This document shows positions 1 to 10,197 of a stretch of DNA of 64,000 bases, piece after piece. Both the position numbers and the translations under genes were made by a program. Within the stretch, counting starts at the first letter, position 1. Every line of letters begins with the position of its first letter. The notes beneath the pieces were generated by a model. That model was not told the origin of the DNA. It saw only the letters and a program-made list of their open reading frames with translations, and made no database searches. The stretch spans positions 186,001 through 250,000 of the forward strand of contig PBYI01000008.1 of NCBI GenBank assembly GCA_002729525.1. The letters are read 5' to 3'. Source of the stretch: Nocardioides sp. (GTDB lineage: Bacteria > Actinomycetota > Actinomycetes > Propionibacteriales > Nocardioidaceae).

Positions 1-129
1 GCCGCGCTGCCGCCCGGCGAGCGGGTCGCGCGAGTGGAGGACCGCCAGGGCCGGCGGATCGACGTACCCGGCCTAGACCCGCGCAGCGTCGCGCGGGTGG
101 CGCTGGCGCTGCGCGACGACGAGCGGTAG
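1..129 (+). CDS. C-terminal end of an unidentified protein (partial)
   Basis: An open frame enters from the left edge and ends at a TAG at 127-129, giving 42 residues that end in LALRDDER. The fragment is rich in Arg, Ala and Asp and shows no recognisable motif, signal peptide or membrane segment. Codon use (G or C in nearly all third positions) is like that of the neighbouring genes, which supports real coding. The next gene, on the minus strand, ends at 167, so this is a convergent junction with 37 bases between stops. The fragment is too short to assign a function. Confidence 0.5.
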   Translation, partial: AALPPGERVARVEDRQGRRIDVPGLDPRSVARVALALRDDER

Positions 130-166
130 CCGTACCCGCCCGGCCGGATGGGCCGGCTGAGCCCGG

Positions 167-1276
167 TCAGTCCTCGACGGGCACGTCGCGGTGCCACGAC
201 TGGGTGACGTACTTCGTGCGCCAGCCCATCGACGAGTAGAGGTTCTGGGCCCCGGTCGAGGAGTCGGCGTCGACCTCCAGGCCGACCGTCGTGCGCTGGC
301 GCCGCGCGGCGTCGGCGACGATCGTGCGCAGCAGGCCCTTGGCCACGCCGCGACCGCGGGCGGCCTCGAGGACGCCGATGTACTCGACGTACGACCCGTC
401 CGGCTCGGCGCTGTTGCCGTCGACGGTCTCGGTGCCGACCAGCGCGCCGACCGGTGTGTACGTCGCCGCATCGCCCTCGCCCTGGACGAGCTCGGCGAGC
501 CACCAGTGGTGCCAGCGGTGCCCGGGCACCTCGCGCATCCGGTAGATGAACTCCTCGAACGTCTCCACGTGGTGGTTGAAGTGGTCGACGAAGGCGCCCT
601 CGATGACCTGGTGGACGCTGCGCAGGTCGTCGGCGGGCGGCATGCCGTCCTCGTCGCGCCCGACCAGGCGGAAGCGCACCCCGCGGTCGCTCCAGTACGT
701 CGGGTCGGGGACGAGCTGGTCCTCGCCGGCCTCGACCGGGCGGCTCATCTGCCACCAGGTGCGCACGTGCTCGAAGCCGGTCGCCCTGAGCCAGCGCTGC
801 TGGCGCTCGTCGTCCTCGAAGGCGCCGGTGTCGATCTGCTGGACGTCGAGGCCGCGAGCGCCGCCGACGGCCTTGGCCTGGCCGACGGCCCACTCGACGA
901 GGATGTCGGAGCAGGTGCGCTGCACGGTCTTGGGCAGGTCGCGCTCGACGATGTGCACGAACAGCATCCGACCGCCGGCGCGGTCGTGGACGCTGCCCCA
1001 GGCGTGGATGACGCCCTCGGGGTCTCGGATCACGACGTTGGCGCGGGTGCGCAGGCCGTGCTCGCTGACCTCGACGAGGACGTCGTCGACGCCGGAGCCG
1101 GACCAGCCACGGCCGTGGCGCTCGTGCGCGCGCAGCAGGTGCGTCAGGCGGGCGAGCTCGAAGCGGTCGCTGGGATCAGGGGCGTCGACGGTCCAGCCGT
1201 CGGGGAGGCTGTCCACCTCGTCCGCGACGAGCTCCTCGGGGTCGTACTCGAACCTGGACTTCTCGGGGATCGACAC
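167..1276 (-). CDS. Double-domain GNAT N-acetyltransferase
   Basis: The 369-residue protein has two GNAT-like halves, about residues 30-185 and 200-365. The C-terminal half carries the clearest acetyl-CoA binding signature, ARGRGVAKGLL near residue 308, followed by a typical V-x-x-x-N/S-x-x-A-x-x-L-Y-x-x-x-G-W end (GLEVDAD...NLYSSMGW). The N-terminal half (WAVGQAKAVGG...LRATGFEHVRTWWQM) is more diverged and may be structural. Tandem GNAT proteins of this size include mycothiol synthase (MshD), but this one is longer and I see no specific MshD feature, so the substrate is unknown. The start is a GTG. There is no signal peptide, so it should be cytoplasmic. The gene stands alone, convergent with the fragment on its left. 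Confidence 0.85.
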   Translation of the reverse strand: MSIPEKSRFEYDPEELVADEVDSLPDGWTVDAPDPSDRFELARLTHLLRAHERHGRGWSGSGVDDVLVEVSEHGLRTRANVVIRDPEGVIHAWGSVHDRAGGRMLFVHIVERDLPKTVQRTCSDILVEWAVGQAKAVGGARGLDVQQIDTGAFEDDERQQRWLRATGFEHVRTWWQMSRPVEAGEDQLVPDPTYWSDRGVRFRLVGRDEDGMPPADDLRSVHQVIEGAFVDHFNHHVETFEEFIYRMREVPGHRWHHWWLAELVQGEGDAATYTPVGALVGTETVDGNSAEPDGSYVEYIGVLEAARGRGVAKGLLRTIVADAARRQRTTVGLEVDADSSTGAQNLYSSMGWRTKYVTQSWHRDVPVED

Positions 1277-1403
1277 GTCGGGTCATTCTGCCCGGTCGCC
1301 GCTCGCCCCGCCGGGTGGGTGCGACATCCGTGTGACAGACGCGTGACGCGAAGGGTACGCCGATCCGGTCCCGACGGGCTCCAGGGCGCCCCAGCGCCTG
1401 CGG

Positions 1404-2084
1404 TCAGGCGTGCTTGCGGTGCGTGCCGGTGCTCTGGTGCGGCACGTGGGCGGCGCGCAGCTCGGCGAGGGCGACGTCGAGCTCCTGCTCGAGCTCGGCG
1501 ACCCGGACGACAGCGAGCGCGGCGCGCTCCTCGGCCTCCTCGAGGCGGCCGCCCATCCGGTCGCGCTCGCGGACCACGAGGTCGTGGTCGCGGCGCAGCG
1601 ACTCGTGGCGCTCGCGCTCGGCGTCGAGCGCCTGGTGGGAGGCCGAGACCTCCGCGGCGGCGTCGGCGAGGCGCTTCTCCAGGCGGCCGATGGTCGCCTC
1701 ATGACGGGCCAGGCGACCGCTGGTCTCCGCGACGTACACGGCCTGCTCCTCGACGCGCTCCTCGGTGAGCACGCGGTAGGCCTGCGCCTGCTGGGCGCGG
1801 TCCTTGGCGGCGAGGCGGCGGGTGTCGAGCACCTCGGAGTGGGTGATCTTGGTGGCGGCGGCGCCCAGCACGAACGCCACGACGGCGCTGGTCGTCGCCG
1901 CGGCGAACGACCCGCTGAGGAACGCGCCGAGCACGGCGACGGCGGCGAGGGTGAGGCAGCCGACGGCCACGGCGACGCGGGCCGAGCGCTGGCGCTTGCG
2001 GGACGGGCGGGGCGCCGAGGAGCCGACCGCGGTGGCGTCCGGGGTGCTGTCCGGGGTGGCCGGAGCGGCCGACGGGGAAGTCAT
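1404..2084 (-). CDS. Membrane-anchored coiled-coil protein, function unknown
   Basis: The 226-residue protein has a Ser/Pro/Thr-rich N-terminus (1-30), two adjacent hydrophobic helices at about 37-58 and 60-78, and then a long Glu/Arg/Ala-rich heptad region (about 95-210) predicted as a coiled coil (LARHEATIGRLEKRLADAA and similar). The tail is basic (TGTHRKHA). The start is the ATG at 2084: a TAGCGT hexamer lies 7 nt upstream, the usual leaderless arrangement in actinobacteria. A GTG three codons upstream is possible but less likely. A role as a membrane-tethered scaffold is only a structural guess. It is transcribed away from the end of the folate cluster and separated from it by a 20-bp palindrome. 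Confidence 0.7.
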   Translation of the reverse strand: MTSPSAAPATPDSTPDATAVGSSAPRPSRKRQRSARVAVAVGCLTLAAVAVLGAFLSGSFAAATTSAVVAFVLGAAATKITHSEVLDTRRLAAKDRAQQAQAYRVLTEERVEEQAVYVAETSGRLARHEATIGRLEKRLADAAAEVSASHQALDAERERHESLRRDHDLVVRERDRMGGRLEEAEERAALAVVRVAELEQELDVALAELRAAHVPHQSTGTHRKHA

Positions 2085-2091
2085 GGCGCGC

Positions 2092-2097
2092 ACGCTA
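2092..2097 (-). promoter_or_regulatory. Candidate -10 box for a leaderless transcript
   Basis: TAGCGT (minus strand) sits 7 nt before the ATG at 2084. This would place the transcription start at or next to the initiation codon. No convincing -35 is visible. Confidence 0.45.
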
Positions 2098-2164
2098 TGA
2101 CGGTTGGTGACGCGGCCGGTCGAGGCGCGCCGACCCGCCCCGAAGTGCCCCTCCCCACGCCGAG

Positions 2165-2184
2165 CCGTCGTACATGTACGACGG
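2165..2184. terminator. Perfect 20-bp palindrome after the DUF3180 gene
   Basis: Bases 2165-2184 read the same on both strands (arms CCGTCGTACA / TGTACGACGG, no spacer). It starts 8 bases beyond the stop of the DUF3180 gene (minus strand) and about 70 bp upstream of the -10 of the next gene. It could fold as an intrinsic terminator without a T tract, as is common in high-GC actinobacteria, or be an operator. The position favours termination of the folate operon. Confidence 0.45.
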
Positions 2185-2191
2185 GTCGGCG

Positions 2192-2677
2192 TCAGGGGCG
2201 GGCGGCGGAGGGGCTGTCGTGGTCGTCGTCCCCGCCACCGGGCACGCGGCAGGCGCGCTCGAGGACGAGGGAGGCGACGACGAGGGCGAACGAGGCGAGG
2301 GCGGCCGCGCCCGAGCGGAGCATCCGTTCGTCGGCGAGCTCGGCGGGGTCGCCGACCCAGGAGAGCGCGTAGCCGACGTACCCGCCCGCGACCAGCGAGC
2401 CGGCGTACGCGCAGGCACGGGCCAGCACCAGGCGGTTCATGCCCTGGCCGGAGTCGAGCCGCTCGCGGCGCACCTGCACGGCGCGCCAGGTCGACCAGGC
2501 CACCGCGCCGACGACGGCCGCGCACACCGCCAGGGCCGCCGGGGCGCTCCAGGTGAGGGTCGGCGGCGTGCCGAGGCGGGCGGTGACCGGGTGCACCAGC
2601 CAGCCGAGGACGAGCCCGACCAGGGCCCAGACGGCCAGGACGGGTCGTGAGGTGGGCTCCAGGCTGCCGCCGGTCAC
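2192..2677 (-). CDS. DUF3180-family membrane protein of the folate cluster
   Basis: The 161-residue protein has four hydrophobic segments (about 13-30, 42-62, 87-108 and 122-142) and a polar acidic tail (GGDDDHDSPS). Size, topology and position directly after folK match the DUF3180 family, which is almost always found at this place in actinobacterial genomes. The function is unknown; the conserved synteny suggests a link to the fol operon or to cell-envelope assembly, but nothing in the sequence proves it. It starts 25 bases after the folK stop, so it is probably co-transcribed with folP-folB-folK. Confidence 0.8.
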   Translation of the reverse strand: MTGGSLEPTSRPVLAVWALVGLVLGWLVHPVTARLGTPPTLTWSAPAALAVCAAVVGAVAWSTWRAVQVRRERLDSGQGMNRLVLARACAYAGSLVAGGYVGYALSWVGDPAELADERMLRSGAAALASFALVVASLVLERACRVPGGGDDDHDSPSAARP

Positions 2678-2702
2678 CCTGCTGCTCGCTCCGGGAGCGG
2701 CG

Positions 2703-3272
2703 TCACTGCACCTCGAGGACGATGTCCTCGCGCACGGTGAGCCCGTCGGTGCCGGTCTTCTCCAGCAGGTCCGCGATCGGGCCGTGGCCCGGCAGCTCGG
2801 CGTCGGGCTCGAGGTCGAACCACGGCTTGAGCACGAAGGCGCGCTCGGCGGCGCGCGGGTGCGGCAGGCGCAGCGACTCGGTGTCGGAGCGGCGGTCCCC
2901 GACGACGATGAGGTCGACGTCGAGGGTGCGCGGGGAGTTCGGGACCTCGCCGCGCTCGCGGTCGTAGACGTCCTCGATGGCCAGCGCGCGGTCCATCAGC
3001 CGGTTGGCGGCCAGGGTGGTGTCGGCCAGCACGACGCAGTTGAGGAACAGCTCGGAGCCCTCGGGGGCGTCGACGGGCTCGGTCTCGTAGACCGGCGAGA
3101 CGCCGGTGACCCACACGTCGGGCGTGTCCGCGATCGCGTCGACCGCGCCCTGCAGGGCGCTCTCCCGCTCGCCGAGGTTGGACCCCAGGGCCAGGACGAC
3201 CCGGCGGATCGGGCGCATCTCGCCGGTCAGGGTGTCTGCGTCGACGATGTGCGGGTTGGGGGTCTCGGTCAC
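2703..3272 (-). CDS. folK: 2-amino-4-hydroxy-6-hydroxymethyldihydropteridine pyrophosphokinase
   Basis: This enzyme transfers pyrophosphate from ATP to 6-hydroxymethyl-dihydropterin, the step before dihydropteroate synthase. The HPPK signatures are clear: ALGSNLGERE near residue 30, YETEPV near 63, and the motif NSPRTLDVDLIV near 110 with the metal-binding Asp pair. The length (189 residues) is slightly over the family norm because of an N-terminal extension of about 20 residues. I chose the GTG at 3272 because it overlaps the folB stop as GTGA, a coupling seen repeatedly in this operon. An in-frame upstream extension exists but would lie inside folB. Confidence 0.95.
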   Translation of the reverse strand: MTETPNPHIVDADTLTGEMRPIRRVVLALGSNLGERESALQGAVDAIADTPDVWVTGVSPVYETEPVDAPEGSELFLNCVVLADTTLAANRLMDRALAIEDVYDRERGEVPNSPRTLDVDLIVVGDRRSDTESLRLPHPRAAERAFVLKPWFDLEPDAELPGHGPIADLLEKTGTDGLTVREDIVLEVQ

Positions 3273-3679
3273 GGCTCGCCCTCGGTTCGTCGGGTGGTAC
3301 GGGTGCGGGTGATGCGCAGGGCCACGTCGGTGAACGCGGCGGGGATCGGTGCGTCGGGTTTGTGCACGGTCACCCTGGCCCATTCAACACGAGGTTCCAA
3401 GAGGCAGGTGCCCGCGATCCGGTCGGCCAGGGTCTCGATCAGGTCGACCGGGTCACGCTCCACCGCGGCCTTCACCGCGAGCGCGAGCGCACCGTAGTCG
3501 ACGGCGTCGGCGAGGTCGTCGCTGGCTGCTGCCGGACGGGTGTCGACCGCGAGCTCCAGGTCGATCACGAACCGCTGCCCGGACGCCTTCTCGTGCTCCA
3601 GCACACCGTGGTGCGCCCAGCACTCCAGGCCGGTCAGCACCAGCCGGTCGAGCCCGTCGGGGCCCCCCGGTGCGCTCAT
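3269..3679 (-). CDS. folB: Dihydroneopterin aldolase
   Basis: It cleaves 7,8-dihydroneopterin to 6-hydroxymethyl-dihydropterin and glycolaldehyde. The 136-residue protein shows the family hallmarks: LTGLECWAHHGVLEHEK at the N-terminus (the conserved G-x-x-G/H-V-x-x-x-E), the central VDYGALA segment, the ETLADRIA helix and VTVHKP near the C-terminus with the conserved K-P. The ATG at 3679 overlaps the folP stop as ATGA and is preferred over an upstream start inside folP. The 3' end overlaps folK as GTGA, so folP, folB and folK are translationally coupled. Confidence 0.95.
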   Translation of the reverse strand: MSAPGGPDGLDRLVLTGLECWAHHGVLEHEKASGQRFVIDLELAVDTRPAAASDDLADAVDYGALALAVKAAVERDPVDLIETLADRIAGTCLLEPRVEWARVTVHKPDAPIPAAFTDVALRITRTRTTRRTEGEP

Positions 3680-4545
3680 CGAGTCCTCTCCCACACGCGC
3701 AGCACATCACGGGCGCCGCGCACGTCGTGCACCCGCACCCCCCACACGCCGCGCTGGGCCAGCACCAGGGTCAGCGCGTGGCCGGCGACCTCGCGACCGT
3801 CGACCGGCCGCGGCTCGCCGTCGGCGTCCGCGAGCAGCGCACCGAGGAACGACTTGCGACTCGCACCGACCAGCAGCGGGTACCCGAGCGCGGCGACCTC
3901 GTCGAGGCCCGCCAGCAGGTCCCAGTTGTGCTCACCCCGCTTGGCGAACCCGAGCCCGGGGTCGAGCACGAGCCGCTCGGCGGGGATCCCGGCGGCCCGC
4001 GCGGCCTCGGCCCGCTCCCCCAGCTCCTCGACGACGGCCGTGACGACCCCGCCCGGGCCGTCGTACGACGCGAGGTCCTGCATGCGGTCGGAGTGCGCGC
4101 GCCAGTGCATCGCGACGTACGTCGCCCCGCTCGCGGCGACCACGTCGAGCATCGCGGGGTCGGCGAGCCCTCCGGACACGTCGTTGACGACCGCGGCGCC
4201 GGCCGCGACCGCCGCCCGGGCGACCTCGGCGCGCATGGTGTCGACGGAGACGACGGCGCCGTCGGCCGCGAGCGCCTCGATGACGGGCACGACCCGGGCG
4301 AGCTCCTCGGCCACCAGCGGCCGGGTCGCGCCGGGGCGGGTGGACTCGCCGCCGATGTCGAGCACGTCGGCGCCGTCGGCCACCAGGTGGCGGCCGTGCG
4401 CGACGGCGGCGGGGGTGTCGGCCCAGCGGCCACCGTCGGAGAAGGAGTCCGGGGTCACGTTGACCACGCCCATCACCACCGGCCGCCCGCCGGGCGGCAC
4501 GGGCACGCCGGCGGGCGCGGGGGGCGTCGTCACCGGCGTCGTCAC
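3676..4545 (-). CDS. folP: Dihydropteroate synthase
   Basis: It condenses 6-hydroxymethyl-dihydropterin pyrophosphate with p-aminobenzoate; sulfonamides target this family. The TIM-barrel motifs are in order: VMGVVNVTPDSFSDGG near residue 25, DIGGESTRPGA near 60, SVDTM near 92, NDVSGG near 115, MHW near 136, LDPGLGFAK near 191 and GASRKSFLG near 218, ending RVHDV. All expected loop residues are present, so it should be active. The protein is 289 residues. The GTG at 4545 is 7 nt after a TAGCGT hexamer, which suggests a leaderless transcript; a second in-frame GTG at 4533 is the alternative. It is the first gene of the folP-folB-folK-DUF3180 operon here, cut off from folE by three inserted genes. 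Confidence 0.95.
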   Translation of the reverse strand: MTTPVTTPPAPAGVPVPPGGRPVVMGVVNVTPDSFSDGGRWADTPAAVAHGRHLVADGADVLDIGGESTRPGATRPLVAEELARVVPVIEALAADGAVVSVDTMRAEVARAAVAAGAAVVNDVSGGLADPAMLDVVAASGATYVAMHWRAHSDRMQDLASYDGPGGVVTAVVEELGERAEAARAAGIPAERLVLDPGLGFAKRGEHNWDLLAGLDEVAALGYPLLVGASRKSFLGALLADADGEPRPVDGREVAGHALTLVLAQRGVWGVRVHDVRGARDVLRVWERTR

Positions 4546-4600
4546 CAGGGGGACGCTACCGGCCGACCGCCACCCTCCGGAGCGAGCCCGCCGGGGGCGG

Positions 4601-5527
4601 TCAGGAGCGGCCGCTGCCCCGGCGGAGGTCGACCTCGAACCACCCGACGAGCGCGTGGTGGTCCGACGCGGTGCGCACGACCCGCAGTCCATGGCGGGCC
4701 GACCGGCGGGCCCGGTTGTCGGAGAAGAAGACGTAGTCGAGGCGGGCGCCGCCGTCGCGGGTGGCGACCGCGCAGCGGCACTCGGTGTCGTCGCCCGCGG
4801 GGCCCGGGGCCACCTCGCGGAACCGGCCGCGGCCACCGGTCGACGGGCCGTAGAGCCAGCCGAGCGGTCGCGAGCGCGGGGCGTCGTTGAGGTCGCCGGC
4901 GACGACGACGAGGTCGCCACGGCGGGTCCACGGGGCGGCCGTCCGGTGCACGTCGGCCGCCTGCCGCGCCCGCAGTCGTACCCGCCGCGGGATCGACGAC
5001 GAGAGCAGGTGCGTCGAGCAGACCCGGCGGAAGGGCCGATCGCCCCAGGTGACGCAGGCCAGCCCCTGGTGCCAGGTCGAGCCGAGCTGGTCGTCGAAGA
5101 CGGGCGTGGTGGTGGTGCCGTCGGGCGCCTCGGTCCACACCGCCACGTTGCCGGTCGCCGCCCGGCCGCCGGCGGCTCCCGGTGCCCGGCACCCGTCGGT
5201 GCGGCGTACCGGGAGCCAGGCGACGGTCCAGCCCGGGTGCGCGCGGCGCAGCCGGGCGACCTGCCAGGCGCAGACCTCCTGGAGCGTGACCGCCCGGGCG
5301 TTCGACTGCCGGGCCAGCCGCAGCGCGGTCCGCAGGGCCGGCCACCGCTTCTGCACGTTGTGGTCGACGACGGCGAAGCGCTCCCGTGCGGCACCGGGTC
5401 GGGCCGCGGGCTCGCCGGTCGTCGCGGGCGCCGCCACCGGAGCAACCACCGCAGCTGCCGGCGTACCGAGCGGCGCGGGGAGCACGAGGAGCAGGAGGAG
5501 CGCGAGCAGCGGCAGACCCCGGAGCAC
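4601..5527 (-). CDS. Secreted endonuclease/exonuclease/phosphatase-family protein
   Basis: The 308-residue protein begins with a strong signal peptide (Leu-rich core at 5-18, followed by an Ala/Pro-rich stretch). The mature part has EEP motifs: DHNVQKRW near residue 55 in place of the usual N-x-N strand, LQEVC near 81 with the metal-binding Glu, GDLNDAPRS near 212, LDYVFFS near 264 and SDHHALVGWFEV near 291 with the catalytic His. Several Cys residues could form disulfides outside the cell. The family covers nucleases and sphingomyelinase- or phosphoinositide-type phosphatases, so the substrate is not assigned. The GTG start is 6 nt after TAGCCT. The gene is divergent from the sulfotransferase pair and breaks the folate cluster. 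Confidence 0.85.
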   Translation of the reverse strand: MLRGLPLLALLLLLVLPAPLGTPAAAVVAPVAAPATTGEPAARPGAARERFAVVDHNVQKRWPALRTALRLARQSNARAVTLQEVCAWQVARLRRAHPGWTVAWLPVRRTDGCRAPGAAGGRAATGNVAVWTEAPDGTTTTPVFDDQLGSTWHQGLACVTWGDRPFRRVCSTHLLSSSIPRRVRLRARQAADVHRTAAPWTRRGDLVVVAGDLNDAPRSRPLGWLYGPSTGGRGRFREVAPGPAGDDTECRCAVATRDGGARLDYVFFSDNRARRSARHGLRVVRTASDHHALVGWFEVDLRRGSGRS

Positions 5528-5533
5528 GGCCAG

Positions 5534-5572
5534 AGGCTAGTGCCCGAGCACCCGGCCGGTGGCCGATAGGCT
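5534..5572. promoter_or_regulatory. Divergent leaderless promoter pair (EEP gene / sulfotransferase genes)
   Basis: Two back-to-back -10 hexamers lie in this 52-bp gap. TAGCCT (5534-5539, minus) is 6 nt before the GTG at 5527, and TAGGCT (5567-5572, plus) is 6 nt before the GTG at 5579. Neither gene has a Shine-Dalgarno sequence, so both mRNAs are probably leaderless. The short gap means RNA polymerase binding at one promoter may affect the other. Confidence 0.5.
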
Positions 5573-5578
5573 GAACCC

Positions 5579-6499
5579 GTGGCACTCGACGGCGAACCGC
5601 TGACCTTCACCTTGGGCCTCGGAGCCCAGAAGGCAGGCACCACCTGGGTGCACCGCTACCTCCGCGGGTCCGACCGCTGGGCGCAAGGGTTCCGCAAGGA
5701 GTACCACGTCTTCGACGCCCTCGACCTGGACCAGATGAAGTGGCGCGTGGCGCGCACGCTGGAGGCGGTCGAGCACGGTGTCGCGGCCTTCCGGGGCACC
5801 GCCGGCGCCCCCGGTTCCGCCGACGGCGACACCGAGGACGGCGACGACGGCGGGAGCGGCGGACCCAATCCGGGCGCCTTCATGATCGCGGCGATGATGG
5901 CCCAGCCGGCCATCTACTTCGACTACTTCTCCGGCCTGCTCCAGCGGCCGGGCAAGACGCTCGCGGCCGACTTCACGCCCGACTACGCGCTGCTCGGCGC
6001 CGACCGGGTCCGCCAGATCCGCCGGGGCTTCGACCGGCACGGCGTGCGCACCCGCGCGATCTTCCTGATGCGCGACCCGGTCGACCGGACCATCTCGGCG
6101 GTGCGGATGCGCAAGCGGTTCCTCCCCGACCAGGCCCCGTGGGAGGTCGGCGAGGCCGTCGAGCGGATGCACACCGACCAGGCGATCGCGTCGCGCAGCG
6201 ACTACACCCCGACGCTGGCGATGCTCGACGAGGTGTTCGCACCGGAGGAGACCTACGTCGGGCTCTACGAGGAGCTGTTCGACGAGTCCGCGGTCCAGGC
6301 GATCTGCGACGTCGTCGGCATCCCGTTCCACCAGCCCGACTTCGAGGTGCGGCACAACGCCAACACCGTGCTCGACACCGAGGTGCCCGAGGACGTCCAG
6401 CGACGGGTCGCGCAGTCGCACGCCGACGTCTACGAGGCGGTCTCGCGCCGCCTCGACCGGGACGTGGCCGAGGTCTGGCCGAGCGCCCGGCTGCTCTGA
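5579..6499 (+). CDS. PAPS-type sulfotransferase family protein, first of a tandem pair
   Basis: The 306-residue protein resembles bacterial sulfotransferases that use 3'-phosphoadenylyl sulfate. The 5'-phosphosulfate loop is at 13-23 (GLGAQKAGTTW) and the 3'-phosphate site at about 163-178 (LMRDPVDRTISAVRMR, with the conserved Arg and Ser). An acidic Gly-rich insert (about 77-98) separates the first helices from the core. The C-terminus has LYEELFD and ends WPSARLL, as in its neighbour. There is no signal peptide. The GTG is probably leaderless. The acceptor is unknown; a glycan, lipid or small secondary metabolite is possible. The gene is a clear paralog of the one 5 bases downstream. Confidence 0.82.
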   Translation: MALDGEPLTFTLGLGAQKAGTTWVHRYLRGSDRWAQGFRKEYHVFDALDLDQMKWRVARTLEAVEHGVAAFRGTAGAPGSADGDTEDGDDGGSGGPNPGAFMIAAMMAQPAIYFDYFSGLLQRPGKTLAADFTPDYALLGADRVRQIRRGFDRHGVRTRAIFLMRDPVDRTISAVRMRKRFLPDQAPWEVGEAVERMHTDQAIASRSDYTPTLAMLDEVFAPEETYVGLYEELFDESAVQAICDVVGIPFHQPDFEVRHNANTVLDTEVPEDVQRRVAQSHADVYEAVSRRLDRDVAEVWPSARLL

Positions 6500-6504
6500 G
6501 GCCC

Positions 6505-7389
6505 GTGGACGAGCACGCCGGCGGCACCTTCCTGCTCGGCCTGGGCGCCCAGAAGGCCGGCACGACCTGGCTCTCGGACCACCTGCGCCGTACGCCGGGC
6601 TACACGCCGGGCTTCATGAAGGAGTACCACGTCCTCGACGTGCTCGACGTCGACGACGAGCGGCAGCGGCGGGCGCCGATGCTCGAGCGGGCGGCCGCCG
6701 ACCTCGCCGCGATGGCGGCGGGTGAGGAGCCGGCAGCGGGCGCCGGCACCCGCCTCCAGCGCGCCTCGATGCTGGCCGACCCCCGCCGCTACCACGACTA
6801 CTTCGCCGACCTGCTGCGCCGACCGGGCACCCGGGCGACCGGCGACCTCACGCCGTCGTACTCGCTGCTGGGGGCGGAGCGGCTCGCCACCGTGCGGGAC
6901 GCGATGGCCGCTCGCGGCGCCCGCACGGTGGCGGTGCTGCTGATGCGCGACCCGGTCGAGCGGGTCTGGTCGGCCGCGCGGATGCACATGTACGCCAACC
7001 AGGACTCCCCCGAGGTCGCCGAGCCGGCGGTGCTGGAGCGCTTCGCGTCCCCGTCGTACGACGCCCGCACCCGCTACGAGCACACGCTCGCGGCCCTGGA
7101 GCAGGTGTTCGACGCCGACATGTCGTTCGTGGCGTTCTACGAGGAACTGTTCGACCCGGCGCGCACGTCCGAGGTGCTCGGCCGGCTCTGCGCCACTGCG
7201 GAGCTGCCGCTGGTCGACCCGGACACCGACCGACGCTCCAACGCCACCCCACGCGACCGCACCACGCTGTCGGAGGAGGTCACCGCGACCGTCGCGCGGC
7301 ACTACGCCGCGACGTACGCCGCCGTGGCCGAGCGGTACGGCGCCGACCGGGTGGCCGCGCTCTGGCCGTCGGCCCGGCACGTGCTCTGA
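6505..7389 (+). CDS. PAPS-type sulfotransferase family protein, second of a tandem pair
   Basis: The 294-residue protein has the same layout as the preceding gene: phosphosulfate loop GLGAQKAGTTW at 12-22, KEYHVLDVLDVD at 39-50, the 3'-phosphate motif LMRDPVERVWSAARM at 146-160, YEELFD near 210 and a C-terminus WPSARHVL. It lacks the acidic Gly-rich insert of its partner. The GTG at 6505 lies 5 bases after the upstream stop, so the two genes form an operon that arose by duplication. The diverged N-terminal third suggests different acceptors or a heterodimer (inference). It is convergent with folE, 27 bases away, and the gap holds a 12-bp palindrome at 7392-7403. Confidence 0.82.
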   Translation: MDEHAGGTFLLGLGAQKAGTTWLSDHLRRTPGYTPGFMKEYHVLDVLDVDDERQRRAPMLERAAADLAAMAAGEEPAAGAGTRLQRASMLADPRRYHDYFADLLRRPGTRATGDLTPSYSLLGAERLATVRDAMAARGARTVAVLLMRDPVERVWSAARMHMYANQDSPEVAEPAVLERFASPSYDARTRYEHTLAALEQVFDADMSFVAFYEELFDPARTSEVLGRLCATAELPLVDPDTDRRSNATPRDRTTLSEEVTATVARHYAATYAAVAERYGADRVAALWPSARHVL

Positions 7390-7416
7390 CCCGGAGCGCT
7401 CCGACCCAGCCGACCC

Positions 7417-8027
7417 TCAGCCGCGGTGGATGAGCGCCATCGCCTCGGCGCGGGTGGCGGGGTCGTTAAGCATCGACCCGCGCACCGCGGAGGTGATGGT
7501 GCGCGCGCCGGCCTTGCGGACGCCGCGCATCGTCATGCACAGGTGCTCCGCCTCGATCACGACGACCGCGCCGCGGGCGTCGAGGATGCTCATCAAGGCG
7601 TCGGCCACCTGGGTGGTGAGGCGCTCCTGCACCTGCGGCCGCTTGGCGTAGACGTCGACCAGGCGGGCGAGCTTGGAGAGCCCGGTGATCTTGCCGGAGC
7701 CGGCCGGGATGTAGCCGACGTGCGCGACGCCGGTGAACGGCACCAGGTGGTGCTCGCAGATCGACCACAGCTCGATGTCGCGCACCAGCACCATCTCGTC
7801 GTGACCGAGGTCGAAGGTGGTGGTGAGGATGTCCTCTGGCGACTGCCGCAGCCCGCCGGTGATCTCGGCGTACGCGCGGGCGACGCGGCCGGGGGTGTCG
7901 CGCAGACCCTCGCGGTCGGGGTCCTCGCCGATCGCGATCAGCAGCTCGCGGACGGCCGCCTCGGCGCGGTCGTGGTCGAAGGCCGGGACGTCGGCGGGCG
8001 AGCGGTCCGGCGTGGTGACGGGATCGG

Positions 8028-8031
<4 letters not shown>
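7417..8031 (-). CDS. folE: GTP cyclohydrolase I
   Basis: It converts GTP to 7,8-dihydroneopterin triphosphate, the first committed step of folate synthesis. The 204-residue protein has the zinc ligands in place: Cys92 and His95 in [10 protein letters not shown], and Cys165 in [11 protein letters not shown] (His163 adjacent). The active-site segments [18 protein letters not shown] and RPQVQERLT are intact. The start is a GTG that overlaps the ftsH stop as GTGA, so folE is translationally coupled to ftsH. In related genomes folP normally follows folE directly; here three unrelated genes lie in between. Confidence 0.97.
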
Positions 8032-10121
<2,090 letters not shown>

Positions 10122-10197
10122 CGAACTTCTCTCACCTAGTGCACGTCGAGACGACGCCCCCGTGGGACGTCGCAGACCGCCATCCTCTCAGGCGGGT

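Noticed and set aside
3362..5569. 735-codon plus-strand open frame across folB, folP and the EEP gene
   Set aside because: It is antisense to three genes with intact catalytic motifs; no motif and biased composition.
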